Positions 1-9,644 of a stretch of DNA of 64,000 nucleotides are shown here, one piece after another. Numbering within the stretch: the stretch's first letter is position 1; the number at the start of each line of letters is the position of its first letter. The notes beneath the pieces are model-generated. The model saw nothing but the letters and a program-made list of their open reading frames with translations. It was not told the DNA's origin and did no database searches. The stretch is from NCBI RefSeq assembly GCF_963259705.1, contig NC_081861.1, positions 66,569,623-66,633,622 on the forward strand. The letters are read 5' to 3'. The position numbers were made by a program, and so were the translations under genes. The DNA is from Myotis daubentonii. Taxonomy: Eukaryota; Chordata; Mammalia; Chiroptera; Vespertilionidae.

Positions 1-436
1 GTTTTGCTTAAAGTAACAGTTCCCAAGAACATATATATGATGCTAAGTGAGAACTTAACTATATAGTAGTCCTCTATATTAGTACAGTATAAGCCAATGA
101 ATAAGATATACTCTCCCACCAGCAATGTATGAGATCATTTAGATCAAAAGATATTTTCAACATAAGAACATCCAGACCTATAGAAAATTTTTATTTAAGC
201 CAAATTGATAACATTGCAGGAAAGCAAGATCTCAAATGCTCCAGAGAATGACAACTTTGCCATTTCATTTATATATTTGGAATTAAGGAGGGAACTTAAG
301 GAATATTACATGAAAATGGGAGAAAGCAAGACAGGTACTGGATTATGCAATAGATAAGATTATTTCCTCTCTTGAGGGTGGTTACCCTTCTGAGGGGTCT
401 GAAAAAGAGTGATTTCAAAGGTGTGTTAACCTAGAT
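1..436. other. Unassigned AT-rich DNA
   Basis: No gene, recognisable repeat or RNA is visible. The stretch is AT-rich with short frames only. It ends at the target duplication of the hAT element that follows. Confidence 0.4.
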
Positions 437-651
437 CAGTCATGGCGAACCTATGACACGTGAACTCATTTTTTTGGTTGATTTTTCTTTGTTAAATGGC
501 ATTTAAATATATAAAATAAGTATCAAAAATATAAATCTTTGTTTTACTATGGTTGCAAAGATCAAAAAATTTCTATGTGACATGGCACCAGAGTTAAGTT
601 AGGGTTTTTCAAAATGCTGACACGCCGAGCTCAAAAGGTTCGCCATCACTG
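437..651 (+). mobile_element. Non-autonomous hAT transposon (MITE), 215 bp
   Basis: The ends are inverted repeats of about 16 bp: CAGTCATGGCGAACCT on the left and CAGTGATGGCGAACCT read from the right. A perfect 8-bp target duplication, ACCTAGAT, lies at 429-436 and 652-659, which is the hAT hallmark. The AT-rich interior has no transposase, so it would have needed an enzyme supplied in trans. A sister copy lies at 30349-30583 inside a Helitron; this copy lacks about 16 bp near the left end that the sister keeps. The perfect duplication argues for a fairly recent insertion. Confidence 0.9.
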
Positions 652-659
652 ACCTAGAT

Positions 660-813
660 GAAGAGAAACAATGGGCAGGGATTGCTTAAGGCAAAGATAA
701 ACATTTTACTAAAGAAATGACATGCTTGAGGTATGACTATCCATCATAAACTACCTTGTAAGGTTACTTTAGGTTAGCTTTATTACAGCACCCCTTTTTC
801 CTTCACAATCTTC
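660..813. other. Unassigned DNA
   Basis: Short non-repetitive stretch between the hAT element and a microsatellite. Nothing recognisable is seen. Confidence 0.35.
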
Positions 814-863
814 ATATATATAGATATAGATATAGATATAGATATAGATATAGATATAGATAG
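814..863 (+). repeat. (ATATAG)n microsatellite
   Basis: About eight hexamer units. It abuts the 3' end of the antisense LINE-1 that follows, so it probably grew out of that element's A-rich tail. Confidence 0.85.
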
Positions 864-1125
864 AATTATTTATTGCTGAAAGTATTACATATGCCCCCCC
901 TTTTTCCACCTATTGACCCCTTCTAACCTGCCCCACCACCCTTATCAGGGCTTCACCACCCTATTGTCTGTGTCCATGGGCCATGCATATATGCATACAA
1001 GGTCCTTGGTTGATTACCTCCCACCCACCCACCCTCCCCTGCCTTCCCTCTAGATTCCACACTCTGTTCCATGTTTCCGTGTCTCTGGATCCACTCTATT
1101 CACCAGTTTATTCTGTTACTTAGAA
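864..1125 (-). mobile_element. LINE-1 3' end, bat-type, 5' truncated
   Basis: Antisense 3' UTR of a bat LINE-1, closely resembling 19735-19985 and 60500-61030 in this window. Shared landmarks on the plus strand are the GTCTGTGTCCATGGGCCATG motif and the ACTCTGTTCCATG motif. Only the untranslated end is present, so it never carried enzymes at this site. Confidence 0.8.
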
Positions 1126-1450
1126 TAGGCTTTTTGATCTGTGTGTGGTTTTGACTGGAGTTGCATTACAATGCAATGATTGATTTGGAGAGGACAGACA
1201 TATTTATAATGTCATCTTCCAATTTAGGAGCATTTGATATTTGTGCATTTATTTAGGTCTTCAATAATATATATTTCAATGAGTTTTAATATTGTATTTA
1301 ATACAAGCAATGCCCATTTTTTGTGAGCTTTATTTGCATGTACTTTATAGTTTATTGCTATTGTATTGTCTTTTTTTAACATCGTTTTCAAATTGTTGCA
1401 TATATACAAGTTCAGAATTGACATTTGTAAATTTATTTCTTTTTTCAACA
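1126..1450 (-). mobile_element. Old LINE-1 ORF2 fragment
   Basis: Diverged antisense LINE-1-like sequence: the order of weak matches fits the ORF2 stretch that reads, in younger copies here, near 21300-21660. There are many stops. The family cannot be named from sequence alone. Confidence 0.45.
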
Positions 1451-2011
1451 AATTTTATTGAGGCATAACTTACACAGAGTAAAATGCAAACACCACCAAA
1501 AGCAAGATATGAGGGTTCAATCACCCTTCAAAATTCAATCGTGCCCTTTTACAGTTAACTCCTGTTTCCATCTCAGTCACTGGTAGCCATTGATCTGTTG
1601 TCTGTCTGATAGTTTTGCATTTTTAAAAATAAGATATAAATGGAATCATACAGCAGCCTTTTTAGTCAGGTATCTTTCACTTAGGAAAATGAATTTAAAA
1701 TTCATATCTGTGTGTGCATCAGTCCGGTATTTCTTTGTCTTACTGAGTAGTATTCTAATCTTTGGATATATAACAGCTTGTTCATACACTTACCAGTTGT
1801 TCTTAGTTTTGGCAATTATGAATAAAGTCATTAAAACATCCACAAGCAGGGATTTTTAATGAAAATAACGTTTACATATCTTTTGTAAATACCTAGGAGT
1901 GGGATTGCAAGGTTGCATGGTAATTATAAATTTACTGTTATAAAATAAACTGTCAAACTGTTTTCCAAAGACATTGTAGTTTCACACTCCCATTGGTAAT
2001 GGATGAGAGTG
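1451..2011 (-). mobile_element. Old LINE-1 3' half (L1M-like)
   Basis: Antisense sequence begins with the TTTATTGAGGCATAACTTAC type motif of ancient mammalian LINE-1 3' ends and runs into recognisable ORF2 C-terminal landmarks (TAGGAGTGGGATTGC near 1893-1907 and CTGTTTTCCAAAG near 1959). It is decayed and non-coding. Confidence 0.7.
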
Positions 2012-2400
2012 GAAAGCTACAGAATTCTCAGCACATAACAGCTCTCTCCAAACTTCTGCACCAAGATGTGAACAAACTTCGGGAAGACTTCTTGCAACAA
2101 TGATGACTGTGATGACCCCAGTCCCAAGAGAATTTACTGTTTTTCTAACCAACACCTGATGTTATAGACCTCTGACCTCTCTTTCTTACAGCATTTGCCA
2201 AAAAGGGCTTATAATTGTGAATCCTTCCTCTGTCCCTTTGAGATATAAATGTATCGCTTACAACTTAGAAATGTCTTTCTCTAGGAACTGAAAGGGATGC
2301 TTTTGAAATGTAATCTCCAGGAAGGATAGAGCTTCTGTCCCAGTCTCTGTGGAAGCACTGAATCCAAACATCCATAATTGCCAGCTAGCAGACACAGTTG
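2012..2400 (+). mobile_element. Older LTR-like sequence, left part
   Basis: Not firmly recognised. It appears to continue at 3461-3690, where an AATAAA motif followed by a pyrimidine-rich stretch resembles an LTR polyadenylation region. The LTR at 2401-3460 splits it. Assignment as an ancient solo LTR is an inference. Confidence 0.35.
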
Positions 2401-2719
2401 TGTTAGGGGCAGAAATATAATATTGGGGACTATTAGTTATAAGAAATAAAATAAGAATTATTAATCATGCTCTGTTAACCACGATTGTTTTGTTCTTATA
2501 TAAGAAAGCACATGCTAACCTGGTTGGGAGTTGTATGCACTGAGACATGGGAGCTAACATCTGAATGCAGTCCATCCCCCTGTCCTGAGAACTGCATATC
2601 ATTATAGAAAGATTTACAACTTCGTGACTGAAACAATGAACATGCTCTTTACAACCCTCATCCCCTATTGCCTGTAATCTGGTCCTGGGGGCCCGGAGGC
2701 ACCTGCCGTCTGTGACTGC

Positions 2720-2735
2720 CCCCCCCCCCCCCCCG
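2720..2735 (+). repeat. Poly-C tract inside LTR
   Basis: Run of cytosines followed by a G and a C-rich stretch, inside the outer LTR. Likely slippage-prone. Confidence 0.8.
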
Positions 2736-2862
2736 CAGCCCCCCCAGCCAGCATGACTTGTAACCTGTAATGAGTATACCGTGCCTATCTTTCAATGCTT
2801 GTAATTCCTACTTTTCCATCTAATCTTTGTCCTTCTACTCAATATAAGCAGCTGGCTTATGG

Positions 2863-3305
2863 TGTTATGCCCAGATTTCAAGATCCCCCAAAGGACACCA
2901 CCAGGGAGTGCCGAGTCTGATGCAAAAGCATAGTCTTTATTCAAGCTGAGCTTGGTCCCTCTGCCTCCACTGGCGCAGGGGTAGGATGCGAGAGGGCCCA
3001 GATTCCCAAGAGAACAAAGAATTTATAGAGCTTGGGGTCAGGGGGTGGGGGCTCACTCGGACCACTGATTTGGCCGATTCCAGTTGGTTGAGTGACGGCT
3101 GGGGGCTAGTGACACAAGGGCAGGGTGCATCTAGGGTCTGGTTACACAAAGACAAGGGGGGTGGCTAGCATACTTTTGACCTTGGGCTAGTTTCCCTTGC
3201 TTTCCCATTGGCTGAGATGAGGGCAGGCTGAGTAACATACATTCAGCGGCTTTTTCTTGGAAGAGGAGTTAGGGACACAGCTATCAGTTCCGTTCTGTCC
3301 TTTCA
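2863..3305 (-). mobile_element. Solo LTR nested in the LTR at 2401-3460
   Basis: Plus-strand ends are TGTTATGCCC and TCCTTTCA. The duplication ATGG lies at 2859-2862 and 3306-3309. Read on the minus strand, GAATAAAGAC at about 2935-2944 looks like the polyadenylation region, which fixes the orientation. Length is 443 bp. It interrupts the outer LTR exactly, so it is the younger of the two. Confidence 0.72.
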
Positions 3306-3460
3306 ATGGTGGGGTGCAGAGCAGATTTTTGTGGATGACCTGATGCTCTCCCGTACTGAGGCAGTATTGGAATAAACGCTCATATATGATTCAACCCTGT
3401 CTCTGCTTAATTCGCGCAAGTAGTGAGAGACAGCACAGACCCATTGGTTGCCCCATTTCA

Positions 3461-3690
3461 GTTGGACTAGTCACATTTACACTGACCAACCCTTTGCAAT
3501 TTTATACTGGAGCCCCTACCCCTCTTCCTTTCTACTCCCTCACTCTTCCTTTGCAACACTCAGTCAATTCTGCACAAATCAGAATGGAGCTCAGCTCTTT
3601 ACTATTGTTAGAAGTTACTGAATAAAAAGTCTTCACCACTGTAACTTTGTTTCTTTTTAATCATGTTCCAGTGTTGTAGAAGACCAAAGA
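3461..3690 (+). mobile_element. Older LTR-like sequence, right part
   Basis: Probable continuation of 2012-2400 after the nested LTRs. An AATAAA at 3621-3626 is followed by AGTCTTCACC, as in a retroviral R/U5 region. Family and borders are not resolved. Confidence 0.35.
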
Positions 3691-3695
3691 AATAC

Positions 3696-4392
3696 TGCCG
3701 GGAGCCGGTCCATGCTTGCTGTTTCAAGGGACCTGGCATATATGGAATACTGTTCTTAATATGTTTGCTCACCTTCTTGGCGCTGTGTTTTAACCAAGGT
3801 CACCTCTCCGAGAAAGGTTGTTTCCCCAGGTAGGGATTTTCCCCTGAAGTTAGGAAGGGAATAAAACCCTTCAACTAAGTGCCAGGCGGGTAATTAATCA
3901 CTTTAACTACAAACAATCATGCTTAAGCTACATAATCTTTACTCCCTGGAATGGAGATAAGAAACGCCCTAACCTTTGTAATAGAGATTGATAGGATTGA
4001 ATCAACTGGTATAAATACAGATGTAACAAGACAGCAACACACACAATTTAGGACACAGAACTCAGAACACAGAACTTAAGAAGAGAGCCAAGAAGACAGA
4101 ACCTACACAGAACGTTCTCTAGAGACAGAAGAACTTCGCTGGAGAGAACATGGCAAAAGATCCTGGACTGAACCTGACTATAGAACATGGCAAGAGAACC
4201 TGACTAGAACATGGTGACTGAACCTGGCTGGAGATCTGAAGCAGAACTTCTCTGGAGATCCAGACCAGAACTTGGCTGGAGATCCTGGCTAGGCTGCTGA
4301 TCAACTGAACGCTGTCTCCGTGTCATTCCTTCTTCGCCGACTCCGTCCACACCTTTGGGGATCCCTGGACCTGCTGGGGTTGGACCCCGGCA
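3696..4392 (+). mobile_element. Class II (ERV2/IAP-like) solo LTR, 697 bp
   Basis: The termini TGCCGGG and CCCCGGCA form an inverted repeat, and a perfect 6-bp duplication AAATAC lies at 3690-3695 and 4393-4398. Six bases is typical of class II betaretrovirus-like elements. A strong TATA box, TATAAATA, sits at 4010-4017. Between about 4020 and 4290 there is a repetitive purine-rich stretch with CAGAAC and CTGGAGA units. No coding region is attached, so it is a solo LTR. The intact duplication suggests a relatively young insertion. Confidence 0.85.
4010..4017 (+). promoter_or_regulatory. TATA box of class II LTR
   Basis: TATAAATA about 315 bp into the LTR. The position suits a U3 core promoter. 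Whether it still drives transcription cannot be seen from sequence. Confidence 0.6.
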
Positions 4393-4398
4393 AAATAC

Positions 4399-4763
4399 CA
4401 AGCACACTTCCTAGAGAAAGGGAGGGACCCCGTTTATTAAAACTAGTGGACTCCAGGAATAATTTCCAAATCAGAGTGAATAACCGCAGAGGGCTTCACT
4501 TTTTATAACCTTCTGGGGTCTTTGTCTTGCAGATATGGTTCCGCCCACTTTCATGGGATTACAGGAAGGCCCCCAGGTGTTGGGGTCCCCAGGCCATATC
4601 CGATGATCTGTCCTGGGGCCAGTGATAATGACCTCCCTCCCACCCAGGGCAGTGCATTGCTCACAGTTTTTATGGCCTGACATGCCTTGCAAGACCAGTT
4701 CCGCCCTCACCAGTTGCTCTGCATCCTCACTAGCATGTAAGTATTATTTTATTATTATTTTAA
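4399..4763 (-). mobile_element. LTR-like or retroviral fragment, unassigned
   Basis: GC-moderate block with GTTTATTAAAAC (AATAAA on the minus strand) at about 4431-4442 and a stretch resembling LTR U3 sequence. It is continuous with 3690 once the class II LTR is removed. I cannot name the family. Confidence 0.3.
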
Positions 4764-5690
4764 CTAGAGGCCCGGTGCACAAAATTTGTGTACACGGGGG
4801 GGGGGGGCGGGGGAGGGGGGTCCCTCAGCCCGGCCTGTGCCCTCTCGCAGTCTGGGACCCCTTGGGAGATAACGACCTGCTGGCTTAGGCCTGCTCCCGG
4901 GTGGCAGAGGGCAGGCCCAATCCCTAGGTGCAGCCCCTGGTCGGGCTCAGAGCAGGGCCGATTGGGGAGTTGGGGCATCGCCCCCTGTCATGCACAGAGC
5001 AGGGCAGATTGGGAGGGTGCGATGCCACCCTCAGTCACGCTCAGGGTAGGGCAGATTGGGGGGTTGGGGCACCGCCCCCTGTCACACTCAAGGCAGGGTC
5101 GATGGGGAGGTTGTGGCGCCACCCCCTGTCACGCACAGAGCAGGGCCCATCAGGGGGTTGGGGAGCTCCCCACTGTCAAGTACAGAGCAGGGCCCATCAG
5201 GGGATTGAGGAGCTCCCCCCTGTCACTCACAGAGTAGGGCCGATAGGGGAGTTGGGGCACCGCCCCCTGTCACACACAGAGCAGGGCGGATCAGGGGGTT
5301 GGGGCGCCGCTACTCTCACACTCAGGGCAGGGCCGATGGGGAGGTTATGGCTCTACCCCATCACACACAGAGCAGGGCCCGTGGGGTGAGGTGGTTGGGG
5401 CGCCGCACCCTGTCACACACAGAGCAGGGCCCATGGGGTGGGGGGGGTTTGGGGATCTCCCCCCTATCAGGCACAGAGCAGGGCCGATCAGGGATTTGGG
5501 GTGCCTTCCCCTGTCATGAACAGAGCAGGGCTGATAGGGAGGTTGTGGCCCTGGCCCCTGTCACACACAGAGCCACAGGGCGATCAGGGGGTTTGGGCGC
5601 TGCCCCTGTCACACTGATCCCGGTGCCGGGAGGCCTCTCAGCTCTGCTCATCCCAGTGCTGGGAGGCATATTACTCTTTTACTATATAGA
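4764..5690 (-). mobile_element. Helitron (Helibat-type), 3' unit of composite copy 1
   Basis: On the minus strand it starts TCTATATAG next to the adjoining unit and ends with a GTGCAC-type hairpin then GGGCCTCTAG, followed by T. Non-autonomous, with no Rep/helicase frame. Its interior is about 13 tandem units of ~47 bp (4985-5610) built on a TCACACACAGAGCAGGGC core, so the several open frames here are repeat artefacts. A matching unit with fewer repeats lies at 14963-15595. Confidence 0.88.
4985..5610 (+). repeat. ~47-bp minisatellite inside Helitron
   Basis: About 13 imperfect units, each carrying a TCACNCACAGAGCAGGGC-like core followed by a G-rich tract. The homologous unit at 15040-15430 has about eight, so unit number has changed since the copies separated. 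Confidence 0.85.
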
Positions 5691-6324
5691 ATAGAGGCCT
5701 GGTGCATAGTGGGGGCTGGCTGGTTTGCCCTGAAAGGTGTCCTGGATCAGGGTGGGGGTCCCCACTGGGGTGGCTGGCCAGCCTGGATGAGGGTATGATG
5801 GCTGTTTGCAGCTGGTCACACACCCTTCAGGGTGGGGGTCCCCACTGGGGTGCCTGGCCAGTCTGGGTGAGGGGCTGAGGGCTGTTTTCAGGCTGGGACT
5901 GAAGCTCCCAACTGCTCCTTTTTTCCTTTTCTTTTTTATTCTGGGCCAGCTTTAGCTCTGAGGCTCCAGCTCTTAGGCCTCCGCTGCTGAAAGCAGGTAT
6001 CTGGTTTGTTTTGGTTCTACAATCAAAACTCTGTATCAACTCCAGCTCTGAGATCCTGGCTCGCTGAAAGCTGGTTTCTGGGGTTTTGTTTAGTGTCTAT
6101 ATTTGTTACAATGTTTGAAACTGCAGGCTCAGAGGCCTGCAGCGGCAGGCGGGGAACGTTGGTTTCCTCCTTCACTGAAGCAAGCAAGCCTCATGTAAGT
6201 TTCAAGCTGCCTGGCTGCCGTCCGCCATCTTGGTTGACAGTTAATTTGCATATCTCGCTGATTAGCCAATGGGAAGGGTAGTGGTTGTACGCCAATTACC
6301 ATGTTTCTCTTTTATTAGATAGGA
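5691..6324 (-). mobile_element. Helitron, 5' unit of composite copy 1
   Basis: Minus-strand 5' end TCCTATCTAATAAAAGAG is preceded by A. The 3' end reads GGCCTCTAT, that is CTAT where a Helitron should have CTAG, and the hairpin before it is degraded. It abuts the 3' unit with no spacer. Homologous to 14316-14962, which carries the same defect. The 5' part contains a YY1-like CCGCCATCTTG (6223-6233), ATTTGCAT (6244-6251) and CCAAT (6266-6270). Confidence 0.87.
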
Positions 6325-6509
6325 TAAGTATATACTGGTATCTCATTGAAGCTTTATTTTGCTTTTTCCTAGTGAATGAAGAACAAATTTTATGTGCTTA
6401 TTTGATATTTATCTTTTTTCATGAAATGTCTGTTCAAATCTTTGGTCCCTTTTGTCCTTGGGTTGTATATATTCTGGATACCAGTCATTTATCAGAGATG
6501 TATTTAAAC
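6325..6509 (-). mobile_element. Decayed LINE-1, segment 1
   Basis: Antisense LINE-1 sequence, first piece of a long old element that resumes after each later insertion (6834, 7497, 9367, 10041, 11873). The landmark is the TATATATTCTGGATACC-like motif near 6466, equivalent to 20641-20658 in the younger copy. Confidence 0.6.
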
Positions 6510-6833
6510 CAGTGGTTCTCAACCTTCCTAGTGCCGCGACACTTTAATACAGTTCCTCATGTTGTGGTGACCCCCAACCATAAAATTATTTTCGTTGCTA
6601 CTTCATAACTGTAATTTTGCTACTGTTATGAATCGTAATGTAAATATCTGCTATGCAGGATGTATTTTCATTGTTACAAATTGAACATAATTAAAGCATA
6701 GTGATTAATCACAAAAACAACATGTAATTATATATGTTTTCCAATGGTCTTAGGCGACCCCTGTGAAAGGGTCATTCGACCCCCAAAAGGGTCATGACCC
6801 ACAGATTGGTGACCCAAAGGTTGAGAACCGCTG
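6510..6833 (+). mobile_element. SPIN-type hAT transposon, non-autonomous, 324 bp
   Basis: The termini CAGTGGTTCTCAACCTT and its inverse GGTTGAGAACCGCTG, plus the interior motifs GTTGTGGTGACCCCCAACC and GTGATTAATCACAAAAACA, match what I know of SPIN elements. SPIN elements are known to have spread by horizontal transfer among bats, rodents, opossum, lizards and frogs. No transposase is present. Flanks ATTTAAAC and ATTTAGTA agree at 5 of 8 positions, so the duplication has decayed or the host has mutated. It splits an old LINE-1. Confidence 0.87.
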
Positions 6834-6865
6834 ATTTAGTAGAAAAAGGGACCAAATACTAAACC
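6834..6865 (-). mobile_element. Decayed LINE-1, segment 2
   Basis: Short continuation of the old antisense LINE-1 between the SPIN element and an LTR. Confidence 0.4.
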
Positions 6866-7496
6866 TGACAACCTCAAGGGAGGCCTGCATGGCAGGCTTT
6901 ACAAACTCAGATACCTAAAGTAACCACAAAGGATGGTCTAAAATTAAAACTTCCTAACTAAAAGCAAATCATGGCAGGTAGTCAGGTCCTAGGCCAGTAT
7001 TTTCCTTGAAAAGGTCAATCTTTACCTTAAGCAAGCCTGTTTATTGTCTTTTGCATCTATGATTATATGCCTTTGGAATGCCAGAGTAATCCTCTTTTTC
7101 CAGACCCCTTCAGGGCACCATCTCCCAGGAGAGCAGAGACCACAGAACCCCACATTGTTATCTTGTTGACTAAATACCATCTCTATGTTATGTAAATGTT
7201 TAATTAATTATCCTACACTTACTGATGATAAAGAAGTTTGTGTCTGTTGTTTTAGTCTTTGTCCAATTTCAGAGATTTCCTACTTTGCTTTCTCCCACCT
7301 CCCTAATCTACCATCAATGAATTTCATGTATCTCCCTCATGCCTCCTGCTTTGACTGTAATGGATAAAATAAGATGCAAGCTGCCATTCTCTGAAGCATT
7401 TTCTCAATCCTTTGAGATTTTGCTTCCCGGCAATACTTGTCAGTTTGGCTCAAATAAACTCATAAAAATTCTCCACAGGTTTGAACTTTTCTTGCA
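6866..7496 (+). mobile_element. Probable solo LTR
   Basis: The block begins TGACAACCTC and contains CAAATAAACTCATAAAAATT (7451-7470), a polyadenylation-like region, ending near CTTGCA. Length (~630 bp) and position inside an old LINE-1 fit a solo LTR. No clear target duplication was found, so the borders are approximate and the family is unassigned. Confidence 0.5.
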
Positions 7497-9160
7497 TTGA
7501 CATGTTCTTCAAATGTATTCTTCTGATCTCTGTTATTTGCTCATTCTCTTACATAGTGTAAGTTTTGAATTTTGCTGAAATCTAATGTATCAATTTTTCC
7601 TTTGCTTTTGGTGTCATATCTAAGAAAGGTCACAAAGATTTTCTCCTATATTTCCCTTGAAAAGTTTTATAGTTTTAGGGCTCACATTTAAGTTTGTTAC
7701 TCAGATTTAAATTTTGTAGGTGGTGTGTTGTATAGGTCAGTTAATTTTTGTGGACTTGGCTGTCCAAATTATTCAATTATTATTTGTTGCACATTGGTCA
7801 AAAATCAATTTGATACATGTGTGGATCTAATTTTGAAATCTCTATCCTGTTTCATTGGTTTATGTATTTATTCTTTCACTAATACCACACTGTCTTGATT
7901 ACTCTACCTTTATAGTAAGTCTATAATTGTATGAGGTAAGTTTTCCAACCTTGTCTATTTCAAAATTATGTTGGCTATTCTAATTACTTTCCTTTTCAAC
8001 TTTAGAAACAACTTGTCAATTTCTATAAAAATTCTGGAATTTTTAAAAAATTGCATTCAAATTGTAGATTATTTTGGGGAGAATGTACATCTTAACAATA
8101 CTGACTGTCCCAATCCATGAACACTGTATATCTCTCTTTTATTTTGGGCCTTTCTTATTTCTCTCATTAGTGCTTTGCAGCTTTTAGCATCAGCTGCTGC
8201 ATATGTCCTGTTAGATTTATACCTAAGTATTTAATACTTTTTGGTGCTATTGTAAGGAATGTCGAGGTTAATTTGAATCAAAAGTAAAGAAGGAAAAATG
8301 TCAGATTAGAGAAATAAAATTTCTCCACAGTTACAGTTGTGTTTGTGAATGGAGAAAGTTTTATTTCTTCTTCTCTGGTCTGTATGAATTTTCTTTTCTT
8401 GCTGCACTGGAGAGAACCTTTGTTATAATATTAAATATGTGTATAGAGAGCAAACATTTTTTATTTCTGATCTGAAGGAGAAATCATTCAGTCATTTACT
8501 ATTAGGTATAACCTGAGCTCTAGGTTTTGTGTAGGTTCCTGTTTTTGATTTTAGTTTGAGAATTCCCTTGCATTCCTAGTTTGCATAATTTCATTATTTC
8601 ATTATTTATTTATTTATTTATTTATTTATCATGTATGGGCATACAATTTGTACAAATGCTTTTTCTACACAGGATCATTGATATAATTTTTCTTCCTTAG
8701 TCTATTGAAGTTTAATGTAAAAATAGCCTTAAATTCTACGGAAAAATCTCACTTATTAATGATGTATTATTAATTTTATATATTGCTTGATTCAATTTAC
8801 TAATATTTCTTGATAATTTTATATGTACATTCATAAGTAATATTGGTCTATAGTTGTAAATTGATGATAAATGTCTAGCCAATTTTCTAATCTCTTCTGT
8901 TATTTCTAGTAGTTGGTAGATTCTTTTAACTTATTCACACAGAAAAATCTAAAAATAGTAGACATTTTATTTTCTTCTTTCCAAATCCTCATGCCTTTAA
9001 TTATTTGTGATTTTTTTTCTGTATTAGACTGTCCAGGACTTAAAGTGATATTGTACTGATCTGGTAATATAAGCTATCCATGTATTTTATTTAGTTTTAA
9101 AGAAGAACTTTTAATTTTTCCCATCTAGGATAATGCTGTAAATTCGTGTAAACATTCCTT
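7497..9160 (-). mobile_element. Decayed LINE-1 ORF2 region, segment 3
   Basis: Antisense ORF2 sequence in the expected order: a TTTTATAGTTTTAGG motif, a GGTCAAAAATCAA stretch, then TTTGGTGCTATTGTAAGG near 8240. It is full of stops and frameshifts. It holds an (ATTT)n tract at 8601-8629. Confidence 0.6.
8601..8629 (+). repeat. (ATTT)n microsatellite
   Basis: About seven tetranucleotide units inside the decayed LINE-1. Confidence 0.85.
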
Positions 9161-9366
9161 TTAAAAAATATTTTTATTGATTTCAGAGAGGGAGAGAGAG
9201 GGAGAGAGAGATAGAAACTTCAATGATGAGAGAATTATTGATCAGCTGCTTTCTTCACGCCCCGAACTGGGGATGGAGCCTACATGTGCCCTGATTGGGA
9301 ATGAAACCATGACCTACTGGTTCATAGGAAGATGCACAACCACTTACCCATGCTGAAAAGGCCATA
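9161..9366 (-). mobile_element. Ves-type SINE, older subfamily
   Basis: tRNA-derived SINE read on the minus strand: A-rich tail at the low-coordinate end (TTTTTATTGATTTCAGAGAG), then CATCAATGATGAG-like and ACCATGACCT landmarks. Imperfect duplications ACATTCCTT and ACATTCTTA flank it. Diverged, interrupting the old LINE-1. Confidence 0.75.
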
Positions 9367-9524
9367 TAGACATTCTTAATAAATTTAAGTAAATTCTCTT
9401 CTTACTTGTAGTCTATTAAGAGTTATTTTTTCTTGTTTTCCAATCATGAATGGGTGTTGATTTCTACCAAATGCTTTTCCTGCATTGAATGATCATGCCC
9501 TTTCATCCTTTAAAGTGGTAAATG
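9367..9524 (-). mobile_element. Decayed LINE-1 ORF2 region, segment 4
   Basis: Antisense ORF2 between two SINEs; the AATGCTTTTCCTGCATTGA motif near 9470 is the usual LINE-1 landmark. Confidence 0.55.
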
Positions 9525-9550
9525 GCATATATATATATATATATTTTTTT

Positions 9551-9552
9551 TT

Positions 9553-9640
<88 letters not shown>

Positions 9641-9642
9641 TT
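9551..9642 (+). repeat. (TTTC)n microsatellite
   Basis: About 23 nearly perfect TTTC units preceded by an (AT)n stretch (9525-9544). It abuts the tail of the minus-strand SINE, so it probably arose from that tail. Confidence 0.95.
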
Positions 9643-9644
9643 TT

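Larger units (their letters stand above)
2401..3460 (+). mobile_element. Solo LTR (ERV1-like) split by another LTR
   Basis: The element begins TGTTAGGGG and ends CCCCATTTCA, with a 4-bp duplication GTTG at 2397-2400 and 3461-3464. Visible promoter parts are a TATA-like AATATAAG at 2841-2848 and AATAAA near 3371. Removing the inner LTR at 2863-3305 and its duplication leaves about 613 bp, a normal LTR length. No gag, pol or env adjoins it, so it is a solo LTR left by recombination. A 4-bp duplication fits class I elements; the family name was not determined. Confidence 0.7.

Noticed and set aside
4921..5640. CRISPR-like regular array
   Set aside because: Units are tandem and contiguous with no unique spacers, and the setting is a mammalian transposon.
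4788..5694. Several overlapping open frames of 130-150 codons, Gly/Arg/Ser/Pro rich
   Set aside because: They are translations of a ~47-bp minisatellite inside a Helitron, open on several frames because the unit lacks stops; no domain.
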